From contig NZ_CP072827.1 of assembly GCF_017916255.1 (NCBI RefSeq), positions 744,001-808,000 on the forward strand: 64,000 nt of DNA. The letters run 5' to 3'. The stretch is from Streptomyces mobaraensis NBRC 13819 = DSM 40847. Its GTDB lineage: Bacteria; Actinomycetota; Actinomycetes; Streptomycetales; Streptomycetaceae. The notes under the pieces were generated by a model. It had not been told where the DNA came from. It saw nothing but the letters and a program-made list of their open reading frames with translations, and did no database searches. A program made the position numbers and the translations under genes. Below are positions 1-8,907 of this stretch, one piece after another; positions within the stretch are counted from its first letter, which is position 1; each line of letters begins with the position of its first letter.

Positions 1-1302
1 TTCGGGGACGACGATCCCCTGCTGATGTGCAACAGCGCCGTGAACGTCAACTCCCTGCTGGCGGACCGGCCGGACGACTTCGCCGACCACCTGCGCGCCC
101 GGGGCTGGACGGGCGCCCCCGACACCTGCGTACCCCGCGCCGCGATGGCGGCGTACTGCGCGGACCGCTGGTCGAGCGCCCGGGACACGGCCGGTCGGGC
201 TGGTGTGACGGTCCGTCACCTTCCCGTCCGGGCCGTGTCCGTAAGGATCGCCGACGGGCCGCCCCGGCTGCGGCTGGACGACGGATCGGAGCTCGTCGCC
301 GACGACGTCGTCCTGGCCACCGGCGTGCACCGGCCGCGCGTGCCACGGGGGTTCGCCGCGTTCACCGGCCATCCCCGCTACCTGGACAGCCCGTACCCGT
401 CCGCCCGGCTCCGGGCCGCGCTCGGTGCCGAGGGGCGCCGCGTCCTCGTGCTCGGCTCGCGGCAGTCCGCGGTGGACGCCGCCCTGCTGCTGTGCCGGGA
501 CGGTCACCGCACCACCCTGACCTCGCCGTCCGGCTCCCTGCCCGCGGTGCGACTCTCGCTGCACGCCCCGCCGCGCGACTTCCCGCCGTTGGAGCGGATG
601 GCCCGGCTGGACCCCGACGACCCGCTGCTGGAACGGCGGTTGACGCGCTGCGTGGTGGAGGCCGTCCGGCTGCTCGGCGACCGTCCGCTGCGCGCGCAGA
701 CGTCCTCGGCCGCCGATCCCGTCCGGCGCCTGGCGGAGGAGACGGCGCTGGCCGAGGCGGGGGTGTGCCTGTGGCCCGGGGTGGCCGTGGCCGTGATCGA
801 GGCGCTGACCGCCTTCGCCGACGGCCTGCCGGCCGACCGCACCCGGGCCCTGATGCGGCGCTTCGACTGGTTCGTCGGCCGCTACCTCACCGCGCTCACG
901 GTGGTCAACGCCCGCCGCCTGCTGGCGCATTGCGCGACGGGCGCACTGCGGGTGGCGCCCGCCTACCCGGAGTCCGCCGTCTTCGCGGACGGGGTGTGGC
1001 GGGTGTCCGCGCCGGGTTCCGGCACGCCCGAGACCTACGACCACGTCGTCAACGCGACCGGCTTCCACCCGCCGGAGGTCACCTGGCGGGCGGACGGTAC
1101 GGAGCTCCTGCTCCGCCCCGGCGACACCGTCCTCGACCGTCTTGAGGCGGACCTGCGGGTGCGCCGGGCCCCCGGCGCGCCGCCGGAGCGCGTCTGGCTG
1201 GCCGGGACCGGCACGCACGTCCGCATCCCGTTCGCCAATCATCTGCGGACGGTGACCCGGCAGGCCCGGTGGGTCGCCGGGCAGGTGGCGTCCGGCGGCT
1301 GA
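1..1302 (+). CDS. FAD/NAD(P)-binding oxidoreductase, 5' end cut by window edge
   Basis: The frame is open from base 1, so the true start and the N-terminal FAD-binding glycine motif lie outside the window. The 433 visible residues include a second Rossmann-type stretch, RVLVLGSRQSAVDAALLL, and the late motif HVVNATGFHPP (ATG box). Both are typical of flavin monooxygenases and of the FAD-NAD(P)-binding family PF13454 (lysine/ornithine N-hydroxylase relatives). Substrate unknown. The following gene, 145 bases on and on the same strand, is a 2OG/Fe(II) oxygenase, so both may act on one small molecule, but that is inference. Class is fairly sure, role is not. Confidence 0.75.
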   Translation, partial: FGDDDPLLMCNSAVNVNSLLADRPDDFADHLRARGWTGAPDTCVPRAAMAAYCADRWSSARDTAGRAGVTVRHLPVRAVSVRIADGPPRLRLDDGSELVADDVVLATGVHRPRVPRGFAAFTGHPRYLDSPYPSARLRAALGAEGRRVLVLGSRQSAVDAALLLCRDGHRTTLTSPSGSLPAVRLSLHAPPRDFPPLERMARLDPDDPLLERRLTRCVVEAVRLLGDRPLRAQTSSAADPVRRLAEETALAEAGVCLWPGVAVAVIEALTAFADGLPADRTRALMRRFDWFVGRYLTALTVVNARRLLAHCATGALRVAPAYPESAVFADGVWRVSAPGSGTPETYDHVVNATGFHPPEVTWRADGTELLLRPGDTVLDRLEADLRVRRAPGAPPERVWLAGTGTHVRIPFANHLRTVTRQARWVAGQVASGG

Positions 1303-1447
1303 ACGCGGTGGCGGGATCGCGTCCTTGCCCGCCGGGTCCCCGGGCGGTGGATACTGGCCGCGGCCGGCGCCCGGCCCGCCGGAGCGGAAGCTTCTGGGCG
1401 GCGGGCCGTCGACGCGCCGGGGCGCTGTCCGTCGGGAGGGATGACTC

Positions 1448-2410
1448 ATGGCCATGGTCCGGACACGGCGCGGCGAGGACGGCGTCCTCAACCTTCCCCG
1501 GACGGCGACGGGGGTCGACCAGTTCTTCCACGCGGTCCGCGCCCGCCGGCCGCGCCGGCTGCCGGGGGTGCCCGGGGAGCCGCGCTGGCGCGGCGAGTTC
1601 GTCGCCCCGGACGCGGACGGGCCGCGCGTCACGCTCCAGGAGTTCGGTTACGCGTCCCGCGAACTCGCCCGCCACGGCGTCACGGTGGACGACACCGCGC
1701 TCGTCGGCCCGTTCCGCGTCCTCACGGCGGAGGGGCTGGACCGGCTCGCCGAGGTGTGCGACCGGCTGGAACCGGCCGCCGGATCCAGCCGGTTCATCGC
1801 CACCCGCCGACTGCGCGGCGCCGACCTCGTGTCGCCGTTCCTCCACAACATGATCCGCGACCGCGGCTTCCTGCTCGCCTGCTCCCGGATCGCCGGCGTC
1901 CCGCTGATCCCGCACCCGCTGCGGCTGCCGACGGCGCAGATCAACTACTTCGAGGGCCGCGGCCGTCCGGAGATCGTCCGGTGGCACCGGGACGGCATGG
2001 ACTACGTCTTCACGATCCAGCTCAGCGACGGCGCCGACTACGAGGGCGGCCGGTTCACCTACTTCCAGGGCCGCACCGACGAGTTCGACGACGTGACCGC
2101 CGACGATCCGCGCATCCGCGAGGCGGACTGCACGGCCCGCGGGGCGACGCTCTTCCTGCACGGCAGCCGCATCTTCCACGCGGTGACCCCCGTGACGCGG
2201 GGCCGCCGCGTCACCCTGGTCGTCTCCCTGTTCTGCCCCTACTTCGCCCGGCGCGACTCCAACACCTTCTGGCACCTGGCCGGCGACGACGGCATCCTCG
2301 CCACCGTCCCCGGCTGGCTGCGCCTGAAGTGGCCCGTCCGGGACCCGGCCCTGGACTTCGGCCTGCGGGCGGCCAGCCCGGTGGTGACGTGGGAGGACCT
2401 GCGCCGCTGA
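1448..2410 (+). CDS. 2-oxoglutarate/Fe(II)-dependent oxygenase
   Basis: A 320-residue protein with the 2-His-1-carboxylate iron site of the superfamily: His180 and Asp182 in RWHRDGMDY, distal His244 in RIFHAVTPV, and an arginine about ten residues later (Arg254) for 2-oxoglutarate. Expected chemistry is hydroxylation of a small or peptidyl substrate with O2 and 2OG. The start at 1448 is chosen because GGAGGG ends 7 bases upstream; an ATG at 1441 is out of frame. It follows the flavoprotein gene on the same strand. A weak inverted repeat (GGGCGCC / GGCGCCC) lies just after the stop. Substrate unknown. Confidence 0.85.
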   Translation: MAMVRTRRGEDGVLNLPRTATGVDQFFHAVRARRPRRLPGVPGEPRWRGEFVAPDADGPRVTLQEFGYASRELARHGVTVDDTALVGPFRVLTAEGLDRLAEVCDRLEPAAGSSRFIATRRLRGADLVSPFLHNMIRDRGFLLACSRIAGVPLIPHPLRLPTAQINYFEGRGRPEIVRWHRDGMDYVFTIQLSDGADYEGGRFTYFQGRTDEFDDVTADDPRIREADCTARGATLFLHGSRIFHAVTPVTRGRRVTLVVSLFCPYFARRDSNTFWHLAGDDGILATVPGWLRLKWPVRDPALDFGLRAASPVVTWEDLRR

Positions 2411-2599
2411 GCCGCGGCGGGGCCCCCGGGCGCCTCTCCCCCGGCGCGCGGGCGCCCGACCCGTACCCGACGGCGCCCTTCGCGCCCGGCACGCGCCCTT
2501 CCCCGCTCGGCCGACGGGAACGCGGGCGGCTCGCGGCCCGGAGCCGACGCTCCCGCCTCCGTCCAACCGATGGGACAACCGACGTGCGCCCCCGGGCCG

Positions 2600-3487
2600 T
2601 CAGCCCCCGTGCCCGCCCAGCCGCGTCAGTTCCTCCTCCGTCAGGACGAGGTCGGCCGCCGCCGCCGAGTCGCGGACGGTCTGTGGGCGGGTGGCGCCGG
2701 GGATGGGGATGACCGTCGGGGAGGCGGCCAGCAGCCAGGCGAGGCAGACCTGTTGGGGGCTGACACCGCGTTCGGCGGCGATGGTGTGGAAGGCGGCGTG
2801 GGCCGCGTCCGCGGCCATGCCGGAGGTGCCGTCGAGGGAACTGCGGGAGATGCCGCCGAGGGGGCTCCACGGGAGGAAGGCGATGCCCAGTTCGGCGCAG
2901 AGCCGCAGTTCCGCCGCGCTGTCCCGGACGGCGGGCGAGTAGCGGTTCTGCACCGACACCAGCCGGTCGCCGAGGATGTCGCGGGCCAGCCGGATCTGGG
3001 CCGTGTCGACGTTGGAGACGCCGGCGAGGCGGACGGTGCCCGCGTCGAGGAGGTCGCGGAGGGCGCCGAGGGAGTCGGCGAACGGCACCCGCGGGTCGGG
3101 CTTGTGGAGTTGGTAGAGGCCGATCGCCTCGGTGCCGAGGCGGCGCAGCGACTCCTCGCAGACGCGCTTGAGGCGGCGCGGGTCGCCGTCGACCGTCCAG
3201 CCGCCGTCGGAGGTGCGGCCCCGGCCGCCCTTGGTGGCGACGAGGACGGCGTCGCGGTCGCCGCCGTACGTGGCGAGGGCGCGGGCGACCAGCAGTTCGT
3301 TGTGGCCGGGTGCGCCGTCGGGGGCGTGGTAGGAGTCGGCCGTGTCGATCAGGGTGATGCCGGCGTCGAGCGCGGCGTGCACGGTGGCGACGGCACGGGC
3401 CTCGTCGGGGCGTCCCTCGATGGACAGGGGCATCGCTCCGTAGCCGATCGCTCCGACGCGGACGTCGCCGAGTGTGCGGTGGCGCAT
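2600..3487 (-). CDS. Aldo/keto reductase
   Basis: A 295-residue NADPH-dependent (beta/alpha)8 oxidoreductase. The catalytic tetrad is visible: Asp48 and Tyr53 in IDTADSY, Lys86 in VATKGG and His128 in YQLHKP. The C-terminal IPIPGA stretch matches the cofactor-binding end of the barrel. The start at 3487 is preferred over a longer frame because MRHRTLG is the usual family N-terminus. It lies one base after the stop of the upstream epimerase gene (TGA c ATG), so translation is almost certainly coupled. The two probably act together on a carbonyl or sugar-like compound. Substrate not predictable. Confidence 0.9.
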   Translation of the reverse strand: MRHRTLGDVRVGAIGYGAMPLSIEGRPDEARAVATVHAALDAGITLIDTADSYHAPDGAPGHNELLVARALATYGGDRDAVLVATKGGRGRTSDGGWTVDGDPRRLKRVCEESLRRLGTEAIGLYQLHKPDPRVPFADSLGALRDLLDAGTVRLAGVSNVDTAQIRLARDILGDRLVSVQNRYSPAVRDSAAELRLCAELGIAFLPWSPLGGISRSSLDGTSGMAADAAHAAFHTIAAERGVSPQQVCLAWLLAASPTVIPIPGATRPQTVRDSAAAADLVLTEEELTRLGGHGG

Positions 3488-3488
3488 G

Positions 3489-4409
3489 TCAGTTGTCTCC
3501 CTGGGCGGCGGGGGGTGCGGTGGCGGCGGCGACGACGTCCGGCAGCCATGCGGCGGTGTCACGGAAAGCGAATCCGAGCGCGGTGGCCCGGGAGTTGTCC
3601 ATGGCGTAGAAGCGGTCGAAGGCGAAGGGCGAGTACGGGCCCTCGGGCACGGCCTTCAGGACCGCGCGTCCGCCGGGAATGCGTTCGGCGAGCAGGCGGC
3701 ACAGTTCGGCGGCGTCGACAAGCCCGTGCGAGCAGGCGTTCACGGGCCCGGTGAATTCCCGTCCGGCCGTCCAGAAAAGGAAGTCCGCTATTTCGTCGAC
3801 GTGAATGAAGACCGACGGACGGACGGTCGGCGGAACGGCGATCGGGGCGCCCGTCCGGATGCGGTCGGCGTAGTGCGCGAGGCGTCCGGTGAAGTCGTCG
3901 GTGCCGCCCAGCACATGGGCCGTTCGGACGGCGACGGACGGGAAGGCGGGGTCGGCCGCGAACACGGCCTCGGCCTGCCGCTTGCCCTCGCCGTAGCTCC
4001 AGGGCTCCGCCGGGGCGCGGTCCACCGGCAGGGAGGCGGCGTCGAAGGCGGCCTCCGGCAGCGGGCCGGAGGCGTCGGCCACACCGTCGTACACCTCGAT
4101 CGTCGAGGTCATCACATAGCGCCGAGTGCGGCCGGTGAAGACCCGGCGGGCGATGTCCGCCTGGACGGGCGTGTAGCAGACCTGGTCGAGGACGACGTCG
4201 AAGGCGCGGTCGCCGAGGGCCGTCCGCAGGGCCGTCTCGTCGTCGCGGTCGGCGACGACGTGGGCGGCGCCGGGCGGGGGCGCGGCCGAGCCGCGGTTGA
4301 CGACGGTCACCGACGCGCCCGCGTCGAGCAGCCGGGAAATCAGCCGTTTTCCGAAATAGCGATTCCCGCCGATGACGCAGACGTCCCGTGGTGCACCGTC
4401 GCGTGGCAT
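3489..4409 (-). CDS. NAD-dependent epimerase/dehydratase family protein (atypical SDR)
   Basis: A 306-residue extended or atypical SDR. The nucleotide-binding turn is GGNRYFG at residues 14-20, as in the NAD-dependent epimerase/dehydratase group related to isoflavone reductases and plant RNA-binding-type epimerases. The central TSTIEVYDG segment and a YGEGK sequence (YxxxK-like) follow. It is first of a two-gene unit with the aldo/keto reductase and is transcribed away from an Lrp/AsnC regulator across about 100 bases, which makes that regulator the likely controller. Real substrate unknown. Confidence 0.85.
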   Translation of the reverse strand: MPRDGAPRDVCVIGGNRYFGKRLISRLLDAGASVTVVNRGSAAPPPGAAHVVADRDDETALRTALGDRAFDVVLDQVCYTPVQADIARRVFTGRTRRYVMTSTIEVYDGVADASGPLPEAAFDAASLPVDRAPAEPWSYGEGKRQAEAVFAADPAFPSVAVRTAHVLGGTDDFTGRLAHYADRIRTGAPIAVPPTVRPSVFIHVDEIADFLFWTAGREFTGPVNACSHGLVDAAELCRLLAERIPGGRAVLKAVPEGPYSPFAFDRFYAMDNSRATALGFAFRDTAAWLPDVVAAATAPPAAQGDN

Positions 4410-4513
4410 GGCCGAAGTCCTCCCGTTCCGGGGCGGATTCCCCGCCCGTTCCCCATCCGTTTTCCGACGCGGACCAGTGTTACCGTGACGGGTCGTTTCC
4501 TGAAGGGGGAGTC

Positions 4514-5044
4514 ATGGGAGATCCGGCCGTCCTGCCGAAAGAACCTCGGTATCCGCGCGCCGCGGCCAATGATTCGACGGCGGCCTTTGACGCGGTCGAC
4601 CGGCGGCTGATCGGCCTGCTCCAGGCCGAGGGCCGGATCACCCTCAGTGAACTGGGCCGGCGGGTGCGGCTGAGCCCGGCCGCGGTGGCCGAGCGGGTGC
4701 GGCGGCTGGAGGGCGGCGGGGTGATCACCGGGTACGCGGCCGAGGTGTCGCCGGCCCGGCTGGGGTACGGGGTCCAGGCGTTCGTCCGCGTGAACCCGTA
4801 CCCCGGCTACACGCTGCGCCACCCGGCGGTCACCGTGCTCACGGACCGTCCGGAGGTGCTGGAGGCGCATCACGTCGTCGGCGAGGACTGCTGGATGCTC
4901 AAGGTCGCCGTGGTGGACACCGGGCATCTGGAGGAGGTGCTGGAACGCGTCTCGGCGTTCGGGCGGACGACGACGTCGGTGGTGCTGTCGTCGCCCGTCC
5001 CGCGCAAGACGCTGCTGCCGGCCGAGCGGCGGCCGGTCTCCTGA
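4514..5044 (+). CDS. Lrp/AsnC family transcriptional regulator
   Basis: A 176-residue regulator. The N-terminal winged helix-turn-helix (about residues 20-65) starts with AFDAVDRRLIGLLQAEGRITLSELG cut into the typical AsnC pattern, followed by the AVAERVRRLE recognition helix. The C-terminal RAM/effector domain covers about 75-160. The start at 4514 is set by AAGGGGGA a few bases upstream; the open frame reaches further upstream but without family similarity. It is divergent from the epimerase/aldo-keto reductase pair, the arrangement usually seen when such a regulator senses an amino acid or similar ligand and controls its neighbour and itself. Confidence 0.9.
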   Translation: MGDPAVLPKEPRYPRAAANDSTAAFDAVDRRLIGLLQAEGRITLSELGRRVRLSPAAVAERVRRLEGGGVITGYAAEVSPARLGYGVQAFVRVNPYPGYTLRHPAVTVLTDRPEVLEAHHVVGEDCWMLKVAVVDTGHLEEVLERVSAFGRTTTSVVLSSPVPRKTLLPAERRPVS

Positions 5045-5062
5045 CACCGGGCCGGGCCGGCG

Positions 5063-5527
5063 TCAGCGGTTGCCGCTGCTCTGCGCCTGCTGCTCCCGCC
5101 AGTACAGGACGAGGAACAGGGCGAGCAGCAGGTCCTCGGGGAGCGCGTCCCCGTCGGCGCCCTCCAGCCGCACCACGTGCGCCCGGCTGCCGAGCTTGTC
5201 GTAGGAGATCTCCAGGGGGCCCAGCGTCCGTACCCGGCTGCCGAGTTGGTCGTAGTCGAGGGTGTACGGGCCGATGCGCCGGAGCCTGCTGTTGAGCTTG
5301 TCGTAGGTCAGTTCCCAGGTGCCGACGGCGGTGGGCCGGCCGGTCCACTTGGTGTAGGTGATCTCGGCGGGGCCGACGCGGCGGAGGCGGGTGCCCATGG
5401 TGTCGTAGTCGAGCTCCCAGGGGCCGACGCGGTTCGGCCGGCCCATCCGCTTGGCGTAGGTGATCTCGGCGGGGCCGATGCGGCGCAGCCGCGTCCCCAG
5501 CGTGTCGTAGTCGAGTGTGATCTCCAT
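5063..5527 (-). CDS. Protein built of seven 17-residue YD-type repeats
   Basis: A 154-residue protein whose first 121 residues are seven consecutive 17-residue units. The consensus is roughly xELxYDxLGsRLRRiGP (for example WELDYDTMGTRLRRVGP and YTLDYDQLGSRVRTLGP). Units 1+2 and 3+4 are near copies, so a 34-residue (102-base) block was duplicated recently. A short acidic linker and the hydrophobic helix LPEDLLLALFLVLYW end the protein. The repeats look like beta-hairpins, reminiscent of but distinct from Rhs YD repeats. A purine-rich SD (GGGGAGAGGGAG) precedes ATG 5527. It lies 34 bases downstream of the MFS exporter gene and is probably in its operon. Function unknown. Confidence 0.8.
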   Translation of the reverse strand: MEITLDYDTLGTRLRRIGPAEITYAKRMGRPNRVGPWELDYDTMGTRLRRVGPAEITYTKWTGRPTAVGTWELTYDKLNSRLRRIGPYTLDYDQLGSRVRTLGPLEISYDKLGSRAHVVRLEGADGDALPEDLLLALFLVLYWREQQAQSSGNR

Positions 5528-5561
5528 GCTCCCTCTCCCCGGCGTTCCGCCGTTTCCCCGG

Positions 5562-7103
5562 TCAGTGGCCGCCCGTGACCTTGAACCCGCGCGGTACCAG
5601 CCACACCGTCAGGACGGTGACGGCCGCCACGATGCCGGCGGAGACGTACGCGGTGGTCGTGAGCGCGTCGTCGAAGGCGGCGCGCGCCGCCTCCAGCACC
5701 CGCCGGCCGGTCTCGCCGCCGGTGCGCCGGGCGACGTCGGCGGCGCCGCCGACCGAGCCGCGGGCCTCGTCCAGGTCGGCGCCGCCGAGCGGCAGCCCGG
5801 TCATGTGCCCGGTGAAGACGGCGCCGTGGATGCTGCCGAGGAGGGCGACGCCCAGGCCGACGCCGAGTTCGTAGGCGGTCTCGGAGACGGCGCCCGCCTG
5901 CCCGGCGCGGTGCGGGGGCACGGCGGAGACGAGCACGGCGGCCGCTGCGGTCATGGCCAGCCCGTCGCCGAGGCCGAGCAGCGCCAGGACCCCGGCGACG
6001 ACGGGGTATTCGTTGGGCACGGGGGTCAGGGCGAGCAGCAGGAAACCCGCGACCAGCGCGCCGAGTCCGGTGGCGAGGACGGTCCTGACCCCGGCGCGGT
6101 GCATGATCCAGGGCGACGCCAGCGAGCCCGCGAGCATGGCCGCCGCCGACGGCAGGGTGCGCAGCCCGGCCTGCGACGGCGAGTAGCCGTGGACGTACTG
6201 CAGCCACAGCGAGATCAGGAACAGCGCGGCGCCGATCGCGAGCATGGCGAGCAGGGTGGCCAGCGCGGCGGCCAGGAAGGGGCCGTTCCGGAACAGCCGT
6301 ACATCCAGCAGCGGATCGCGGGAGGCGAGCTGCCGCCGGGCGAAGAGGGCGAGCAGCAGCACGCCCAGGAGCAGCACCCCCACGTCGGCCGGGGCAAGGC
6401 TGCCCTTGGCGACGTGTTTGACGCCCCAGGCGAGGGCCACGACGCCGACGACGGAGAGCAGGGCGCCGAGCCGGTCCAGCCGCCCCTGCTGCGGCGCGCG
6501 GTACTCGGGGAGCAGGGGCAGCCCGGCCGCCACCGTCACGACGACGATGGGGACGTTCACCCAGAACGCGGCCGACCAGCCGTACCGTTCGACGAGGAAC
6601 CCGCCGATGAGCGGCCCCAGGCAGGCGCCCGCGCCCGCCACCGCCGCCCAGACGCCGATGGCCAGCGCCCGCTCGCGGTCGTCGGTGAAGACCGCCCGGA
6701 TCAGCGACAGCGTCGACGGCATCACCATGGCGCCGCCGAAGCCGAGCAGCACCCGTCCGAGGATGAGCTGCCAGGAGCTGTCCGCCGTGGCGGCGACCAC
6801 GGAGGCGAGGCCGAAGAGCACGAAACCGGTCAGGAAAAGTCGTTTGCGGCCGAAGCGGTCGCCGATCGCGGCGCTGGTGACCAGCAGCCCGCCGAGGACC
6901 AGACCGTAGATGTCGATGATCCAGAGCTGGGCGAGCGGGCCCGGCCGCAGGTGGTCGACGAGCGACGGCAGGGCGACGTTGAGGATGGTGGCGTCCATGG
7001 CCACCAGCAGCAGGCTGGCGCACAGCACCGCCAGGACCGCCCAGCGGTCCGCCCTCTTCCCCGGCGCGGACCCGGCGGCCCGGCGCGGGCGGGCGCCGGT
7101 CAT
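5562..7103 (-). CDS. MFS drug exporter, DHA2 (EmrB/QacA) family, 14 TM
   Basis: A 513-residue proton-driven multidrug exporter of the inner membrane. It has about 14 hydrophobic helices, the DHA2 signature VAMDATILNVALP in helix 1 and the MFS motif GDRFGRKRLFL after helix 2. The start is ATG 7103, overlapping the stop of the response-regulator gene (ATGA), so translation is coupled. The reading frame stays open far upstream to 8867, but that is GC bias. An exporter whose synthesis is coupled to a NarL-type regulator suggests regulated efflux. The exported compound is unknown. Confidence 0.92.
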   Translation of the reverse strand: MTGARPRRAAGSAPGKRADRWAVLAVLCASLLLVAMDATILNVALPSLVDHLRPGPLAQLWIIDIYGLVLGGLLVTSAAIGDRFGRKRLFLTGFVLFGLASVVAATADSSWQLILGRVLLGFGGAMVMPSTLSLIRAVFTDDRERALAIGVWAAVAGAGACLGPLIGGFLVERYGWSAAFWVNVPIVVVTVAAGLPLLPEYRAPQQGRLDRLGALLSVVGVVALAWGVKHVAKGSLAPADVGVLLLGVLLLALFARRQLASRDPLLDVRLFRNGPFLAAALATLLAMLAIGAALFLISLWLQYVHGYSPSQAGLRTLPSAAAMLAGSLASPWIMHRAGVRTVLATGLGALVAGFLLLALTPVPNEYPVVAGVLALLGLGDGLAMTAAAAVLVSAVPPHRAGQAGAVSETAYELGVGLGVALLGSIHGAVFTGHMTGLPLGGADLDEARGSVGGAADVARRTGGETGRRVLEAARAAFDDALTTTAYVSAGIVAAVTVLTVWLVPRGFKVTGGH

Positions 7104-7750
7104 TCGAGGAGTCCCCGGCGCATCGCCTCGGCGACGGCGGCGGCGCGGTCGGACACCCCGAGCTTCTCGTAGAGGCGCTGGGTGTGCGTTTTGACGGTGC
7201 TCGCCCCCAGGTAGAGCTCGTCGGCGAGCCGCGGGATGCTCTTGCCCTCGGCGAAGCCCCGGAGCACCTGCCGTTCGCGGTCGGACAGGACCGTCTCGTC
7301 GCGGTCGGCGCGCAGCCGGATCTGCTCGACCAGGCCGCCGGACAGGTCCTCGGAGACGACCTGTCCGCCGCGGGCGACCTTCAGCACGGCGTCCACGATC
7401 TCCGAGCGCTTGGCGTCCTTCGCGAGGTAGCCCGCGGCGCCTTCCTGGACCGCCCGGTAGACGACCGCGCCGTCGGTGGTCGCGGACAGCAGGAGGGCGC
7501 GGGTCGGCAGCCGGTCGCGGACGATCGCGTGCAGGACGGCGAGGCCGTCCAGGCCGGGGAGCCGGTAGTCGATCAGGGCGACCCGCGGTTCCAGCCGGCG
7601 GACGGCGTCGAGGGCGGCGGGTCCGTCGCCCACCTCGGCGACCACGTCGATCCGGCCGTCGAGCAGGAGGCCGCGGGTGATGCCCTCGCGGTAGACGGGA
7701 TGGTCGTCGGCGACCACCACCGTCACCCGCGTACCGGAATCGGTCTCCAT
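7100..7750 (-). CDS. NarL/LuxR-family response regulator, orphan
   Basis: A 216-residue two-component response regulator. The receiver domain (about 1-125) has the acidic pocket Asp15/Asp16, phospho-acceptor Asp61 in LIDYRLPG, the switch Thr/Ser around 90 and Lys111 in YLAKDA. The C-terminal LuxR helix-turn-helix (about 150-212) has LSDRERQVLRGFAEGKS and STVKTHTQRLYEKLGV. ATG 7750 is chosen because the receiver starts right after it; the frame continues upstream in low-complexity sequence. No histidine kinase is in the window, so its sensor lies elsewhere. Its stop overlaps the start of the exporter gene. Confidence 0.93.
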   Translation of the reverse strand: METDSGTRVTVVVADDHPVYREGITRGLLLDGRIDVVAEVGDGPAALDAVRRLEPRVALIDYRLPGLDGLAVLHAIVRDRLPTRALLLSATTDGAVVYRAVQEGAAGYLAKDAKRSEIVDAVLKVARGGQVVSEDLSGGLVEQIRLRADRDETVLSDRERQVLRGFAEGKSIPRLADELYLGASTVKTHTQRLYEKLGVSDRAAAVAEAMRRGLLE

Positions 7751-7882
7751 GGGCTCGCCACCACTTCCGTGCTCGCGGACGCCGCCGTCCGGGCGAGCCG
7801 CCGGGCCCTGCCGGGTCCCCGACGCCGTCCGGGCCGCGCCGTTGGGACTCTTCCGACGTCCCGCCGCCGTCCGGGCCACACC

Positions 7883-7915
7883 AAAGGGGCCCGCCAGGGC
7901 CCGGAGTGCCCCTTT
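7883..7915. terminator. GC-rich hairpin between divergent genes
   Basis: AAAGGGGC (7883-7890) pairs perfectly with GCCCCTTT (7908-7915). The rest of the 331-base divergent gap 7751-8081 has no gene. The hairpin could end a transcript entering from either side or fold in the 5' leader of the response-regulator mRNA. Confidence 0.4.
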
Positions 7916-8081
7916 CGTCCACGATAAGCGGACTGCCGCCCGTCGGCCGCTCCGGACGGGCGGTCACCGATCGGGGGACCCCCGGCTCCCCCGCCCCACG
8001 GGCCGGCCGCGGGACCCCGGGCGGGCGGGGCGTCCCGCAGCCTGGAGGGGAAGCGACGGACGAACGGAAGGAGTGAGCGGC

Positions 8082-8663
8082 ATGGCCACGGCGAACGAGA
8101 GGGAGACGACGGCGATCGAGCGCGTCGTCGTCGGAGTGGACGGTTCCGCGGGGAGCGTGGCGGCTCTCCGGCTGGGCGCCCGGGAAGCGGCCCGGCACAA
8201 CGCGGTCCTCTGCCCGGTGTACGCGTGGGCGCCGCCCGGCGGCGAGGCGGCCGACGCCCTCAGCCCCGCCCCGGCCGACGTGTGCGCCCACTGGGAGCGC
8301 GCGGCGGCGACGGTGGTGCGCGAGACGTGCGAGGCGGCGTTCGGCCCGGCCCCTCCCGGCACGGTCCTCCGCCCGCGCACCGTGCGCGCCGCCCCCGGCC
8401 CCGCGCTCGTGGCGCTGGCCCGCGACCCCGGTGCCCTCCTCGTCGTCGGCACCGGCGGGCACGGCCCGCTCCACCGCGTCCTGCGCGGCTCGGTGAGCCG
8501 CCACTGCCTGCGGCACGCCCGCTGCCCGGTCCTCGTCGTGCACCCGGCCCCGGCGGACCACCGCGCGGCGCCGGTCCCGGACGGCAGGCCGCACATGGAC
8601 GCGCCGGTCCGCGGACCGGACGAGGCGCCCACGGGCCCTGCTCCGGTTCCGGCGGGGCGCTGA
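8082..8663 (+). CDS. Universal stress protein (UspA), ATP-binding type
   Basis: A 193-residue single-domain UspA protein. It opens with VVVGVDGSAGSVAAL and carries the nucleotide-binding pattern G-x2-G-x9-G-S in VVGTGGHGPLHRVLRGS, followed by CPVLVV. The C-terminal 30 residues are a Pro/Ala-rich tail. ATG 8082 has AAGGAG 8 bases upstream. Such proteins support survival under energy or oxygen stress. It is divergent from the response-regulator operon. The upstream palindrome GGGGGACCCCC (7973-7983) may be a regulator site. Confidence 0.9.
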   Translation: MATANERETTAIERVVVGVDGSAGSVAALRLGAREAARHNAVLCPVYAWAPPGGEAADALSPAPADVCAHWERAAATVVRETCEAAFGPAPPGTVLRPRTVRAAPGPALVALARDPGALLVVGTGGHGPLHRVLRGSVSRHCLRHARCPVLVVHPAPADHRAAPVPDGRPHMDAPVRGPDEAPTGPAPVPAGR

Positions 8664-8907
8664 GCGGCGGCCGTCCCCGGACAGGCGCCGGCGGCGACCG
8701 GTCGCGACGGGGCGCCCGTCGTCCTGTCGCGGAAACGGAACGCAACAGTTCAGAACCGGTCGTGTTCGAGCGGTAGGACGGCGCCGGTGGCAGCGCCCGA
8801 CACCCCCGCGGCACCCGGCGGGCCACCGCCGACGGCCGGAGCCCGCGCCCGTTCGACCTTGGCTCACTCCTGGAAGCCGCCCTCACCAAGGGTGACATCA
8901 TGACTAC

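Noticed and set aside
5562..8867. 1101-codon minus-strand frame that contains the exporter
   Set aside because: The exporter starts at 7103 with an ATGA overlap; the part upstream is antisense or out of frame to the response regulator and stress protein genes.
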